A stretch of 46,434 nucleotides of DNA from a virus: the IMG/VR virus record IMGVR_UViG_3300020057_000054, positions 1 through 46,434 of that record. One strand, written 5' to 3'. The first letter of the stretch is position 1; every line of letters begins with the position of its first letter. The position numbers and the translations under genes are program-made. The notes beneath the pieces were generated by a model. That model was not told where the DNA came from. It was given only the letters and a program-made list of their open reading frames with translations, and made no database searches. Shown here one piece after another: positions 13,460 to 22,357 of this stretch.

Positions 13460-13476
13460 TTAACAAGTATATATAG
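13460..13476 (+). promoter_or_regulatory. late phage promoter element upstream of portal
   Basis: TTAACAAGTATATATAG, a consensus match, ends 10 bases before the portal ATG. The ribosome site AGGAAG (13475-13480) touches its right end, so transcripts must begin within or at the end of the element if that site is used. Confidence 0.75.
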
Positions 13477-13486
13477 GAAGTTTACG

Positions 13487-15538
13487 ATGGATAACCAATA
13501 TTTTGCTGCCAAAGATAGCAACGCTGTTGCTTCAATTTTAGATTCTAAAGTACAAAACTGGTCCAATTCTATTGAATCTAATGGCTTTTTAGAAAAACTA
13601 AGAAGTTGTTTCATGGCGTACCATGGTGCTTATTATAGTGATACGGGATCAGGACACCAAGTAACTTTTGCTGGTGAACAAGGTGAATTAGTAAATCTCC
13701 CAGTAAATCAATGGCGTAATATTGCAACACATATGCTCGTAATGACGGTTTCAAATCGTCCTGCGCTTGATTGTAGAGCAACAAATACAGATTATAAGTC
13801 TTTAGTTCAAACCTATTTAGCTAATAGTATTTTAGATTACTATCTTAGAGAGAAAAAAGTAGAAGGCTACCTTAAACAAGCAGTTGAATATGCTATTGTT
13901 TATGGTAGTGGTTTTGTTGTCATGGAATGGGATGCAACAAAAGGTGAAATAGTAGATTATATTGAAGAAACTAAAACCAAAATCTTTGAAGGAGATATTA
14001 TATTTGAAAATTTATCTCCTTTTGATGTTATGTTTGATGGAACCAAAGAAACAGGAAATCATGATTGGGTTCTTATTAGACGTTGGAAAAATAAATATGA
14101 CCTAGCAGCAAAATATCCTGAATTTGCAGATGAAATTAAGTCTTTACAAACTAAATCTGAATTGCAAAGATTTCGTTTAGGAATTTCTACACTTTTAGAT
14201 ACTACTGATGATGTCGCTATTATGGAATTCTATCATAATAGAACAGATTGTATGCCCGATGGTCGATATATGATGTTTGTATCATCTGACATTGTTCTAC
14301 AAGATGTTGCAATGCCTTATAGAACTCTTCCAGTATTTAGAATTGCTCCTTCAAATATTCATGGCACCCCTCATGGCTATACTCCAATGTTTGATCTACT
14401 TCCTCTTCAAGAAATTCTTAATAGTTTATATAGTACAGTGGCTACAAATCAAAATGCTTTTGGTGTTCAAAACGTATTAAATCCTAGAGGAACTGACATC
14501 GCAGTTAATCAATTAGCAGGCGGATTAAATATTATTGATTACAATGCTGCTGCAGGAAAACCAGAACCTTTAAATCTTACTAGTACTCCAGCTGAAGTTT
14601 TTAGATTTATTCAAATGATCGAACAATCTATGGAAACTCTTTCAGGAGTTAATAGTGTAGCTAGAGGTCAACCAGAAGCAAGTCTTAAATCTGGTACTGC
14701 TTTGGCTCTAGTTCAATCAATGGCATTACAATTCATGTCTGGACTTCAACAATCCTATGTAGAATTAGTTGAATCTATTGGAACTGCTATTATTAAGATG
14801 CTTCAAGATTTTGCGCACACTCCTCGTATTGTTGCTATTGCTGGTAAAACTAATCGTGCTTATATGAAAGAATTTACATCTCAAGATATTTCTAATATCT
14901 CTAGAGTTGTAGTTGATATAGGTAATCCGCTCGCTAGAACGACCGCAGGCCGTGTTCAAATGGCAGAACAACTTCTTCAATATCAACAAATTGATGCTGC
15001 TCAGTATGTAAATCTTATTAATACTGGTAACTTAAACGCAATTACTGAAAATATTGTACATGAGAGTTTACTTATTAGAGCAGAAAATGAAGCTCTAATT
15101 GATGGTGAACCTCAGCAAGCTATTTTTACTGAAGATCACCAAAAACATATTGATGGACATAGATCAGTATTATTTGATCCAGAACTTAAAAAAGATGCAG
15201 ATTTAGTTTTAAGAGTTCAACACCATATTCAAGAACACATTGAATTATTACGAACTACTGATCCTGGCACACTTCAAATGCTAAAACAAGCTCCATTACC
15301 TCCTTTAGCTCCTCCACAAGGTGCTGCTCCTTCTCCACAAGGTCCTCCTGGAGCTTCTCCTTCTGGTCAAATGATGCCTCCAGAACAAGGACTTATGGGA
15401 CCAGGAGTACAAGGTGGACATATTGAAGGTCCTGGATTACAAGGACCAATTAGAATTCCACAACCAGCTAAAGTTAATGCGGGTTTACTCCCAAATCCAG
15501 AACTGCAACAGCAGGCTCTAGGCAACGTAAAAGGATAA
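13487..15538 (+). CDS. portal protein
   Basis: The 683-residue protein forms the dodecameric DNA gate at the capsid vertex. Recognition rests on the N-terminal region (RNIATHMLVMTVSNRPALDC), the core (YAIVYGSGFVVMEWD, YTPMFDLLPLQEILNSLYS) and the SGTALALVQSMALQFM helix typical of podovirus portals, plus its position directly after terminase. The C-terminal tail (about 595-660) is rich in Pro, Gly and Gln and probably disordered. Its own late promoter and strong ribosome site suggest high expression. The family assignment to a P22-like portal is by general pattern only. Confidence 0.85.
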   Translation: MDNQYFAAKDSNAVASILDSKVQNWSNSIESNGFLEKLRSCFMAYHGAYYSDTGSGHQVTFAGEQGELVNLPVNQWRNIATHMLVMTVSNRPALDCRATNTDYKSLVQTYLANSILDYYLREKKVEGYLKQAVEYAIVYGSGFVVMEWDATKGEIVDYIEETKTKIFEGDIIFENLSPFDVMFDGTKETGNHDWVLIRRWKNKYDLAAKYPEFADEIKSLQTKSELQRFRLGISTLLDTTDDVAIMEFYHNRTDCMPDGRYMMFVSSDIVLQDVAMPYRTLPVFRIAPSNIHGTPHGYTPMFDLLPLQEILNSLYSTVATNQNAFGVQNVLNPRGTDIAVNQLAGGLNIIDYNAAAGKPEPLNLTSTPAEVFRFIQMIEQSMETLSGVNSVARGQPEASLKSGTALALVQSMALQFMSGLQQSYVELVESIGTAIIKMLQDFAHTPRIVAIAGKTNRAYMKEFTSQDISNISRVVVDIGNPLARTTAGRVQMAEQLLQYQQIDAAQYVNLINTGNLNAITENIVHESLLIRAENEALIDGEPQQAIFTEDHQKHIDGHRSVLFDPELKKDADLVLRVQHHIQEHIELLRTTDPGTLQMLKQAPLPPLAPPQGAAPSPQGPPGASPSGQMMPPEQGLMGPGVQGGHIEGPGLQGPIRIPQPAKVNAGLLPNPELQQQALGNVKG

Positions 15539-15539
15539 T

Positions 15540-16091
15540 ATGCCTAAATATGATTTAAAATCGACTAATGAGTTAACTATAAGAAATTTTTTAGATAAAA
15601 TAGCGGGCGATAAAGAAACTCAAGATTCTATTGAACCTACAGATTCACCTATTGATTATGTAGCTGGAGCTGCTGGAGCTAAATTAGGCGGCGCAATGGC
15701 AAGAGATGCTGCTGGTATTATTGGTAATGAGCTTGGAGCTGTTGGTAGTAATATTATGGCAAAGACTGCACAACCTATTGAAAATCTTACTCCTACAGCA
15801 GCTAGATTTGCAGCTTTAAAAGAAAAACTTATTCCTATGCTTCAAGAAAAAAAGGCTATTGGACAAGGTGCTGGTAAATTTGCAGATGAGTCAGTTATTA
15901 ATAATGAACTTATGAATATAACTCAACGTGGTGCTGAAACTGGACAAATGACAGGACATGACTTAGGAATGGCAACTCAAGCAGCTGGAAGATCCACATC
16001 TAAGGCAGCAGAATCAGTAGCTCAAACTGCAATGAGAGATGAAGAAAAAAGAAAACTTTTAGAAGAGATTACAAAAGGACGAATGAAATAG
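15540..16091 (+). CDS. unknown head-region protein, 183 residues
   Basis: It starts one base after the portal stop. The N-terminal 40 residues are acidic, followed by an Ala/Gly-rich stretch (YVAGAAGAKLGGAMARDAAG) and helical segments with Thr, Gln and Ala, ending EEKRKLLEEITKGRMK. Composition resembles internal or ejection proteins rather than enzymes. No family is recognised; a minor virion protein is the most likely role. Confidence 0.55.
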   Translation: MPKYDLKSTNELTIRNFLDKIAGDKETQDSIEPTDSPIDYVAGAAGAKLGGAMARDAAGIIGNELGAVGSNIMAKTAQPIENLTPTAARFAALKEKLIPMLQEKKAIGQGAGKFADESVINNELMNITQRGAETGQMTGHDLGMATQAAGRSTSKAAESVAQTAMRDEEKRKLLEEITKGRMK

Positions 16092-16092
16092 T

Positions 16093-16242
16093 ATGGCTGA
16101 ATCTGCAAATACTTTTCTATCACTTTTACCTTTATATAAAGAAAGTTATTCAGATGCTACTTCAAAAGCTATGAAAACTCATAAGAAGCCAGGAAAAGAA
16201 GAAAAATTTAAGTTTTTAAAAAAGAAATTAAAGAGAACTTAA
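16093..16242 (+). CDS. 49-residue protein whose N-terminus copies the major capsid protein
   Basis: ATG 16093 to TAA 16240-16242. Its N-terminus MAESANTFLSLLPLYKESYS aligns with the coat protein start MANSANTFSDTLNGLFKETY; identical positions include M-A-x-S-A-N-T-F, the next L pair, K-E and Y-x-D. The remainder is lysine-rich (HKKPGKEEKFKFLKKKLKRT). Both neighbours abut it, so it is in a dense late operon. I infer a peptide that can occupy the coat N-arm binding site, for example in assembly control or cargo docking. The function is unproven. Confidence 0.55.
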   Translation: MAESANTFLSLLPLYKESYSDATSKAMKTHKKPGKEEKFKFLKKKLKRT

Positions 16243-16389
16243 ATGGCAAAGATGATTTTTAGGCAACCTGGACAAGAAATTAAAAGAGCAGACGTTAAAT
16301 CCAAAGCTCATAAATATAAAAGATTGTTTATTGTAGGTTTAGTTATTAAAACAGTCCTATTAAGTATTTTGATAGTTGAGAGATTATGA
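16243..16389 (+). CDS. 48-residue single-span membrane protein
   Basis: ATG 16243 follows the previous stop directly. The product is MAKMIFRQPGQEIKRADVK, then basic, then one hydrophobic span (LFIVGLVIKTVLLSILIV), ending ERL. The N-terminal half is basic and would face the cytoplasm. It overlaps the next gene by four bases (ATGA). It could assist lysis as a small membrane protein, but nothing specific supports this. Confidence 0.5.
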   Translation: MAKMIFRQPGQEIKRADVKSKAHKYKRLFIVGLVIKTVLLSILIVERL

Positions 16390-16595
16390 AGAGCGGCACC
16401 GATTTATGGTTCAGTGCTTTTTTAATGTCGAAAGATATTAAAATTGCAAAGTATGAAGTGATATCTAGAGGAAAAGGTAGATATTTTTTTGATATTACTG
16501 ATGATGAGTGGACTAAATATAAATTAGAATTTAATAATAGTGGTTTGATAAAATATAAAACTCTTATAGAACAACTAAAAGATTTGCTTTATTAA
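16386..16595 (+). CDS. DUF5659-like small protein
   Basis: The 69-residue protein reads MKSGTDLWFSAFLMSKDIKI then KYEVISRGKGRYFFDITDDE and ends with a helical LIEQLKDLLY. The order TDL-x-x-SAFL...GKGRYFF...FN.G...Y...L..LK.L.Y matches my memory of DUF5659, a small phage/prophage family of unknown function. It overlaps the preceding stop (ATGA). Confidence 0.65.
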   Translation: MKSGTDLWFSAFLMSKDIKIAKYEVISRGKGRYFFDITDDEWTKYKLEFNNSGLIKYKTLIEQLKDLLY

Positions 16596-16619
16596 CCGTT
16601 AGAACGTTAAAAAATAGTT

Positions 16620-17180
16620 GTGGCCCAAAATCCAAATTTATCACATTTAGATCCAGGTCAGATACCCAATAGAGTATTTGATCCTTTAAATGATAGAATA
16701 CGCGTCGATGCTGCAGTTACTGCCGTAATTCCAGGTCCTGTTGAAGTAGCTATTTCTCATACAGACGATAGCATTCGAATTGGAGATGGGACTAATTTAG
16801 TAACAGCCACTGTAATAGGTCCTGATGTTGGGTTAGATGTAAATATTATAGCAGGTTCTATAACAGGCACATTTACTCCTAGCGGATTAACGGTTGCTGG
16901 ATCTGTTAAAACTTTAGATATTTCAAGCACAGCAATAGCTATTCCTGCTACTGCTCTAAGTATGAGAAATAGTCTATCTTTAACTAATTTATCACTTGTA
17001 GATATATTATATGTCGGTTTTACAGCGAGCGTTACTGCAGATAGAGCACTTGGGTCAAATGCAGGATGGGAAGTTGGTCCCAATGAAGGTTTTAACTTAG
17101 ATATTAAAGATAATATTGTTATATATGGTATTACCGAAGTTGGTAAAACTGTTAGAGTTAAAATAATGGAGTTAGCTTGA
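16620..17180 (+). CDS. beta-rich decoration/adhesin-type protein, LDxGQ family
   Basis: The 186-residue product begins at GTG 16620 (MAQNPNLSHLDPGQIPNRVF). The N-terminal pattern LDPGQI...DRIRV recurs at 31416 (QLDPGQL...AIRV) and 33208 (LLDSGQI...SIRI), suggesting a shared virion-attachment segment. The rest is Val, Thr and Ile-rich beta sheet with LVDILYVGFTASVT and ending VRVKIMELA. It is likely a structural protein, possibly a head or tail decoration. The stop overlaps the next TTG start (TTGA). Confidence 0.55.
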   Translation: MAQNPNLSHLDPGQIPNRVFDPLNDRIRVDAAVTAVIPGPVEVAISHTDDSIRIGDGTNLVTATVIGPDVGLDVNIIAGSITGTFTPSGLTVAGSVKTLDISSTAIAIPATALSMRNSLSLTNLSLVDILYVGFTASVTADRALGSNAGWEVGPNEGFNLDIKDNIVIYGITEVGKTVRVKIMELA

Positions 17181-17494
17181 GTAATGTATCAGGCACTATA
17201 CGTGGTAGGGCAACAGTTGAGCAATCACAATTTCCTACAATATATAATGTTGTTGTTACTTTAGCTAATACAGAAGTATCTCAGATTTTAACAGATAGCA
17301 CTAAAATGTTGACTATTAAAGTTAGAGGAACTGCTAGTTTAAAACTAGCCTTTATAGCTACTCAAAGTAGTACTAATTACATAACAATCTCCGCTGGTTC
17401 TAGTTATACAGTTGAAGGCGTTAATTTTACAGGAACGTTATATTTTCAAACAAATAAACCTGCTCAAATAGTAGAAATACTAGAGTGGGTTTAG
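17177..17494 (+). CDS. small beta-sandwich protein, probable structural
   Basis: The 105-residue product is read from TTG 17177, overlapping the previous stop. It is strongly beta patterned (VVVTLANTEVSQILTD, LTIKVRGTASLKLAF, GTLYFQTNKP). It resembles the C-terminal halves of its neighbours at 16620 and 17509. The role is probably structural; no catalytic residues are seen. Confidence 0.5.
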   Translation: MSNVSGTIRGRATVEQSQFPTIYNVVVTLANTEVSQILTDSTKMLTIKVRGTASLKLAFIATQSSTNYITISAGSSYTVEGVNFTGTLYFQTNKPAQIVEILEWV

Positions 17495-17508
17495 AATAGG
17501 AATAAAAA

Positions 17509-18651
17509 ATGGGTAGTTTAACAAAAGATAAGCTAATTTTTGATCCAGCAGATGCTGCTGATTCAGATAATATTGGTGCTTATTTAAGAGCTGGTAGTGA
17601 TGGTGATTTACTTTCATCTACTCTTGTTAGTGGTAAAGAGGGATTAGACGTTAATGTCATTAATGGTGTTAATGTAACAGCAACTAATCTTGATATTAGA
17701 GATTTAGCATTTGCTACAGATTCAGTAACTGCGTATCAAGGAACTAGTCCTTGGGTTATTAGCGGCACTGCAACTGTTTCTGCTACAGATCTAGATATTA
17801 GAGATCTTTCTCATACACAAGATAGTATTAAAATTGGTGATGGCGCTGATTTTATGCTTATTTCAGCGGCTGGTGAAGCTAATGTTGTATTAAGTGCAAC
17901 TAGTGGAATCTTTGCTGAAGATGCTGCACATACATCAGGTGATAATGGTCAATTTATGTTGGCCGTTAGAAATGATTCTGCTGCTACAACTTTAACTTCT
18001 GCCAATGGGGATTATAGTCCTATTGCAGTTGATAATAAAGGTCGTGTTATAGTCGCAGCTGATTTTAATGTCACTTCTGATTTTGTTTATGCTGAAGATA
18101 GCGCTTCAGCTGATGCAGATCAATTAGCATCTGTTGGTGGTGTAAGACAAGACACTCTTGCTTCTAGCACTTCTGCAGATGGTGACTATGGTAACTTGAA
18201 ACAAAATGCACGTGGAGCATTGTGGACAGCGCCAGTAGGCACTGTTGCTGATAACATCGCTGATACTGAAAATCCAGCTAAAATTGGATCTAGGGCTGTT
18301 AGTGGTGCACTTGCTGCTGTTTCTGCTACTGGCAATAGAGCTGATCTATTATCAGATATGTATCGACGAATTTTTATCAATGATAGTCCAAATATTAATC
18401 TTAATTCTCAAGTACTAACTGTTGGAGCAACTGAAATTGCATTTCCAGCAGCTCTTGCAGGAAGACGAAGAATTATGGTTCAAAATTCTTCTTCTAATCC
18501 GATCTATGTTGGTCCAACTGGAGTTTTATCTACTACTGGCCTTAAAATTGAAAAGGGAGCTACTCTCTCTCTTGAAGCTGGACAAGCTATCAATTTCTTT
18601 GCTATTGCTGGTAGTGCTGGTAATGCCGTTCGGATTTTTGAATTAGCTTAA
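17509..18651 (+). CDS. beta-repeat structural protein, 380 residues
   Basis: It starts MGSLTKDKLIFDPADAAD, with repeated DLDIRDL segments (about residues 60-65 and 95-100) and SVTAYQGTSPWVISGTATVS linkers also typical of the neighbouring adhesin-like proteins. It ends with a domain like that of 16620 (RRIMVQNSSSNPIYVGPTG...ITFFAIAG-like). It is most likely a decoration or fibre protein exposed on the virion. A strong terminator follows (18663-18690). Confidence 0.55.
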   Translation: MGSLTKDKLIFDPADAADSDNIGAYLRAGSDGDLLSSTLVSGKEGLDVNVINGVNVTATNLDIRDLAFATDSVTAYQGTSPWVISGTATVSATDLDIRDLSHTQDSIKIGDGADFMLISAAGEANVVLSATSGIFAEDAAHTSGDNGQFMLAVRNDSAATTLTSANGDYSPIAVDNKGRVIVAADFNVTSDFVYAEDSASADADQLASVGGVRQDTLASSTSADGDYGNLKQNARGALWTAPVGTVADNIADTENPAKIGSRAVSGALAAVSATGNRADLLSDMYRRIFINDSPNINLNSQVLTVGATEIAFPAALAGRRRIMVQNSSSNPIYVGPTGVLSTTGLKIEKGATLSLEAGQAINFFAIAGSAGNAVRIFELA

Positions 18652-18662
18652 TTAAATAGGAG

Positions 18663-18690
18663 GGGGAGGGAGTAATTCCTCCCCTTTTTT
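18663..18690 (+). terminator. rho-independent terminator
   Basis: Perfect 7-bp GC-rich stem GGGGAGG (18663-18669) / CCTCCCC (18678-18684), an 8-base loop and six T. It ends the portal-decoration segment, downstream of 17509-18651. Confidence 0.85.
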
Positions 18691-18697
18691 AAATGTT

Positions 18698-18991
18698 ATG
18701 AAGTTAGATAATAAAGAAAAACTAGAAGTTCAAAATTTGTTAAAGTTAATTCGACGTTCCAAATTTAGTGAAATGGAAGGTCTTGAAGCTCTTGCTTTAG
18801 CTCGTGCTTATCATTGGTTAGAGTTTATTTTAAAAGAGTCTATTGAACCTATTCAATCAATTGTTCAACAAATTCCATCAAAAGCTCCTATGCCTTTACA
18901 GCCTGTAGAAGAGAAAAATACTATTACTTCAGCTCCTGAAGTTTCTAAAGAAGAACCAAAACCTAAAAAATCTAGGAAGAAAAATGGCTGA
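18698..18991 (+). CDS. unknown protein with Pro/Lys-rich tail, 97 residues
   Basis: The N-terminal half is helical (MKLDNKEKLEVQNLLKLIRR, then LEALALARAYHWLEFILKES). The C-terminal half is Pro, Glu and Lys-rich and ends KPKKSRKKNG. It overlaps the next gene start by eight bases. It comes just after the terminator, with only a short leader, so expression may depend on read-through. No family is recognised. Confidence 0.5.
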   Translation: MKLDNKEKLEVQNLLKLIRRSKFSEMEGLEALALARAYHWLEFILKESIEPIQSIVQQIPSKAPMPLQPVEEKNTITSAPEVSKEEPKPKKSRKKNG

Positions 18992-20339
18992 TTTAACTGA
19001 CAGTAATTCAACATCAGCATTTGATAATGAATTAGTTGAACTTAGAGCTTTAGATAATACTCCTATTGGTAATGTATCTGATTCTATTAAAGCTAATGTA
19101 ACTAATTCAACTGGAGCTTTGGCTGTTAATATTCAGGATGGTGGTAATAGTATAACTGTAGATGCTACATCTTTGCCATTACCTACTGGTGCGGCAACAG
19201 CAGCTCTTCAAACTACTCAAGACGCCTCAATAAATACTCTTTTAAAACCTGCTAGCACATTAGCTGCAGTCACTACATTAGGAAACATTACGGGTACAGT
19301 TTCTCTACCAACTGGAGCTTCTACCTCATCTCTTCAAACTACAGGTAATTCCTCATTATCAAGTATAGATTCAAAGACCCCAGCTTTAGGACAAGCCTTA
19401 GCCGCCGCTTCAAGCCCTGTGGTACTTACTGCTGCTCAACTTACAACACTTACTCCATTAACAACAGTAACAGTTACTCAAGCTACCGGCACCCATTTAC
19501 ATACTGTCATCGATTCAGGTACAGTCGCTGCTACACAAAGTGGAACTTGGACAGTACAACCAGGAAATACAGCTAACACTACAGCATGGAAAGTAGATGG
19601 TAGCGCAGTTACACAACCCATATCAGCAGTATCACTACCATTGCCTTCAGGTGCTTCAACCTCAGCTAATCAAACAACAGCAAATACTTCTTTATCTACG
19701 ATTGCAAGTACTCTTACCTTGGCTCAAGGAAGCACTACTTCTGGTCAAACTGGGTCTCTTACTTTAGGAGCAGTCACTACAGCAGCACCTACCTATACTA
19801 CAGCACAAACTAATCCTTTGTCTTTAGACACTGCCGGATCATTACGAATTACGGGAACTGTTGCCCCTGCCAGTTTTAGTTATTTAACGAATAATCAAAC
19901 TTTTTCTGCTAGCGCTTCTATTAATGCAGCTTTATCAGGAACTGATAATCCTATATTGTTATTAAAAAATCCATCTGGTAGTGGAAGAGTCATGTATATT
20001 TCTAAGATATCATTAGGTGCTTCTGTAACTAATGTATCTATAGAATGTAAGATATATTCTAACCCTACTATCACACTAAATGGAACTTCATTAACAACTA
20101 GACAAAGAAATATAGGAAATTCCCCTGCTAGTGGTTCTATAACAGCTTTTACTTTGCCTACACTATCTGTTTTAGGCAATCAAATATCTACTTTTGAAAA
20201 TGGGCAAAATAATAACTCTGCAGTATTTGGAGATGATTTTACTATAGCAGTTCAACCTAATAATAATATTATCATAGTAGCAAATCCATCATCTAATAAT
20301 AGGCTAGTAGCGATTACTGCAATTTGGGTGGAGGTTTAA
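18984..20339 (+). CDS. repeat-rich adhesin/decoration protein, 451 residues
   Basis: The N-terminus is MADLTDSNSTSAFDNELVEL, then modules of the type SLPLPTGAATAALQTTQDAS, INTLLKPASTLAAVTTLGNI and AWKVDGSAVTQPISAVSLPL. The same modules occur in the 31416-32612 protein, so the two are paralogues sharing a Thr/Ser-rich repeated stalk. The C-terminal 150 residues form a distinct beta domain (LLLKNPSGSGRVMYISKISLG). It is likely a fibre or capsid decoration involved in surface binding. Confidence 0.6.
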   Translation: MADLTDSNSTSAFDNELVELRALDNTPIGNVSDSIKANVTNSTGALAVNIQDGGNSITVDATSLPLPTGAATAALQTTQDASINTLLKPASTLAAVTTLGNITGTVSLPTGASTSSLQTTGNSSLSSIDSKTPALGQALAAASSPVVLTAAQLTTLTPLTTVTVTQATGTHLHTVIDSGTVAATQSGTWTVQPGNTANTTAWKVDGSAVTQPISAVSLPLPSGASTSANQTTANTSLSTIASTLTLAQGSTTSGQTGSLTLGAVTTAAPTYTTAQTNPLSLDTAGSLRITGTVAPASFSYLTNNQTFSASASINAALSGTDNPILLLKNPSGSGRVMYISKISLGASVTNVSIECKIYSNPTITLNGTSLTTRQRNIGNSPASGSITAFTLPTLSVLGNQISTFENGQNNNSAVFGDDFTIAVQPNNNIIIVANPSSNNRLVAITAIWVEV

Positions 20340-20340
20340 A

Positions 20341-20874
20341 ATGATTTTAATAATATATAATAAAAGTAGTGGTCAACGTAGTTATTTAAGCAGTACAGTT
20401 TTAATTGCTCAAAGTGCAAACTACACAGTTACTTCTTCCCAGATTTTTCAAATTTCAAGAGATGCGCAATTAGTATCAGATTGTAATTATGGAAATGTTT
20501 TATTGTCTGATGGAATAAATGAATATATATATGGAGATGCATTAAAGTACCTTGAAGCAGTCGCAAATTCTGTATTCCCTGTCTATATCGGATTAGGGGA
20601 TAATGGTGTATATGGAAGTCTAGCCTTAACAACTGCAAACATTGCATATGAAGCAAAAGTTGGAGTTTCTAAACTTAGCAATAGAAAATTTCTTACCATA
20701 ACTGCCCTAGATAATATATATTGGGGATATGATAATGCTGTAACTACCTCAACAGGAACCCCTCTTTATAAAAATCAACAGATTTTATTTTCAATAAATC
20801 CATATGGCACCTTTCAAGTCTGGTTAGTGGCTTCTGCCAACAGTAAAACCGCTAGAATAACAGAGAGTTCATAA
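20341..20874 (+). CDS. unknown beta-rich protein, 177 residues
   Basis: It starts MILIIYNKSSGQRSYLSSTV one base after the previous stop and overlaps the next start at one base. It is Tyr, Ser and Asn-rich with beta periodicity (PVYIGLGDNGVYGSLALTT). It lies between two fibre-like genes, so a structural role is likely. No domain is recognised. Confidence 0.5.
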   Translation: MILIIYNKSSGQRSYLSSTVLIAQSANYTVTSSQIFQISRDAQLVSDCNYGNVLLSDGINEYIYGDALKYLEAVANSVFPVYIGLGDNGVYGSLALTTANIAYEAKVGVSKLSNRKFLTITALDNIYWGYDNAVTTSTGTPLYKNQQILFSINPYGTFQVWLVASANSKTARITESS

Positions 20875-21908
20875 TGAGTCACGTAATCATAACTCCAGTA
20901 GCCGCAGCTATTCCATATGATGATTCTATACAAGGAGCGATATCTGGAGCATCAGATGTTCAAACAATTCTTGATTATCTTAAACACGCACAAAAAATAA
21001 TAACGGGCGATTATACTCTTTTATCTTCAGACAACAATTCAACTATTCTAGTTAATAATTTAGCTGTGAACATAAGCATTACTATACCTGCAGGCCTACC
21101 TAATCTATTTAGTACTAATTTTATTCAACAAGGAACTGGAAGAGTTGCCTTTATTTCTTCTGGAACTACTCTGAACTCTATTTCTAAAACATATAGAATT
21201 AAAGGACAGTTATCCAATGCATATATAGAGCAGGTAGGGTCTACAAACGTATACCAAGGTCTTTATATGGTAGAAATAATTACAGATCCTTTCAATCGAG
21301 GATCTTCAAAGCCATTCTTACTTTTTTCATCTTCAGGTGCTGTTGATGCCTCCGGTGTAAACAAATTTACGCCGTTGGGTACTGATCCCATAGAAGTTGG
21401 ATCAAATTTGGGAGTAGTTTCTGGTTTTCCTATGACAGTGGTCATACATAACGCTGATTTTGTTAGTTCCTCAGTTGCTGCATACCTACCTGTCTTATTT
21501 AACAATGTAATGATAATGGCTATAACGAACGCAATTCACGCTCCAGCTTTTGGCACAGGAGAAACTCTATTGCCTGGAGTTTATTCAATAGCAGGAGCAG
21601 CATCAATCGGCGGCACTCTCTATCTTGATGCTCAGGGTAATCCCGATTCTATTTTTGTTTTTCAAGTTGCTGGCGCTTTTGCTATTGGGGCAGTCGCATC
21701 TGTAGTATTGCTCAATGGAGCATTGGCATCACATGTATTTATAGCTTGTTCAGGAGCTTTTTCAATTGGAGCAGGTAGCATCTACAGAGGCCTTGCTCTC
21801 ACTTCTGCCGGAGCGATATCAGTAGGAGCAGGCTGTACAGTAGAAGGAAGTTTGATGACTCAAGTTGGAGCAATAGCTATAACTGGCGGCAGCTTTATCC
21901 TAGCATAG
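20874..21908 (+). CDS. phage structural protein with DUF3494 ice-binding-like domain
   Basis: The 344-residue protein has two parts. Residues 1-135 resemble a phage fibre beta domain (GDYTLLSSDNNSTILVNNLA). Residues about 145-344 follow the DUF3494 (IBP-1 type ice-binding) order: LGVVSGF (179-185), TLLPGVYSI (231-239), LYLDAQGNPDSIFVFQVAGA (249-268), VVLLNGALASHVFI (277-290), then GSIYRGLALT, ISVGAGCTVEGSLM and GAIAITGG, i.e. the turns of the beta solenoid. In cellular proteins this fold binds ice; in a phage particle it may serve as an adhesive solenoid. Its setting among fibre genes supports a virion component. Confidence 0.75.
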   Translation: MSHVIITPVAAAIPYDDSIQGAISGASDVQTILDYLKHAQKIITGDYTLLSSDNNSTILVNNLAVNISITIPAGLPNLFSTNFIQQGTGRVAFISSGTTLNSISKTYRIKGQLSNAYIEQVGSTNVYQGLYMVEIITDPFNRGSSKPFLLFSSSGAVDASGVNKFTPLGTDPIEVGSNLGVVSGFPMTVVIHNADFVSSSVAAYLPVLFNNVMIMAITNAIHAPAFGTGETLLPGVYSIAGAASIGGTLYLDAQGNPDSIFVFQVAGAFAIGAVASVVLLNGALASHVFIACSGAFSIGAGSIYRGLALTSAGAISVGAGCTVEGSLMTQVGAIAITGGSFILA

Positions 21909-21916
21909 GAGATTAT

Positions 21917-22243
21917 ATGAGAATACAGATTAAGAACAGATGGACTTCCTCAGTAATTTTTGAATGCACAGCAGATTCGATGAAAATGGCAGTTGAGCTA
22001 GCAGTGGCCCAAGCAGTTTCTTTACAGTACGCAGATCTAGCTGGAAAAATCCTCATTAATGCAAATCTAGCTGGAGCTAGCTTAGTTGAAGCAGATCTAA
22101 CTGGAGCAATGCTAGATGGAGCTAATCTATCGGGAGCAAATCTAACTGGTTGCCGGATGTTTGGGGCAATTTTAACCGGAATTAATCTAACAAACGCCAT
22201 TTTAACTAACGCGGATTTTACTGGAACTTTAGGGTATCAGTAA
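21917..22243 (+). CDS. pentapeptide-repeat protein
   Basis: The 108-residue protein has an N-terminal 35-residue beta/helical part followed by about twelve A-[DN]-L-x-x pentapeptides (residues 38-105: ADLAG, ANLAG, ADLTG, ANLSG and so on). These fold as a right-handed quadrilateral beta helix. Such proteins can mimic DNA, but this one sits at the end of the fibre-gene block right behind the DUF3494-type gene, so an added beta-helical structural piece is equally likely. Confidence 0.8.
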   Translation: MRIQIKNRWTSSVIFECTADSMKMAVELAVAQAVSLQYADLAGKILINANLAGASLVEADLTGAMLDGANLSGANLTGCRMFGAILTGINLTNAILTNADFTGTLGYQ

Positions 22244-22286
22244 AATTATAATAATTTGTATAAATTTTGCTTGACTTTATAAAAAA

Positions 22287-22303
22287 TTAACAAGTGTAGA
22301 TAT
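22287..22303 (+). promoter_or_regulatory. late phage promoter element upstream of scaffold
   Basis: TTAACAAGTGTAGATAT, with the left half fully conserved and a variant right half. The leader before the scaffold ATG forms a hairpin CTCCC (22308-22312) / GGGAG (22328-22332). Confidence 0.7.
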
Positions 22304-22357
22304 AAACCTCCCTACGCAATAAAGCATGGGAGAAATTACCCCTATAAAGGATATATT

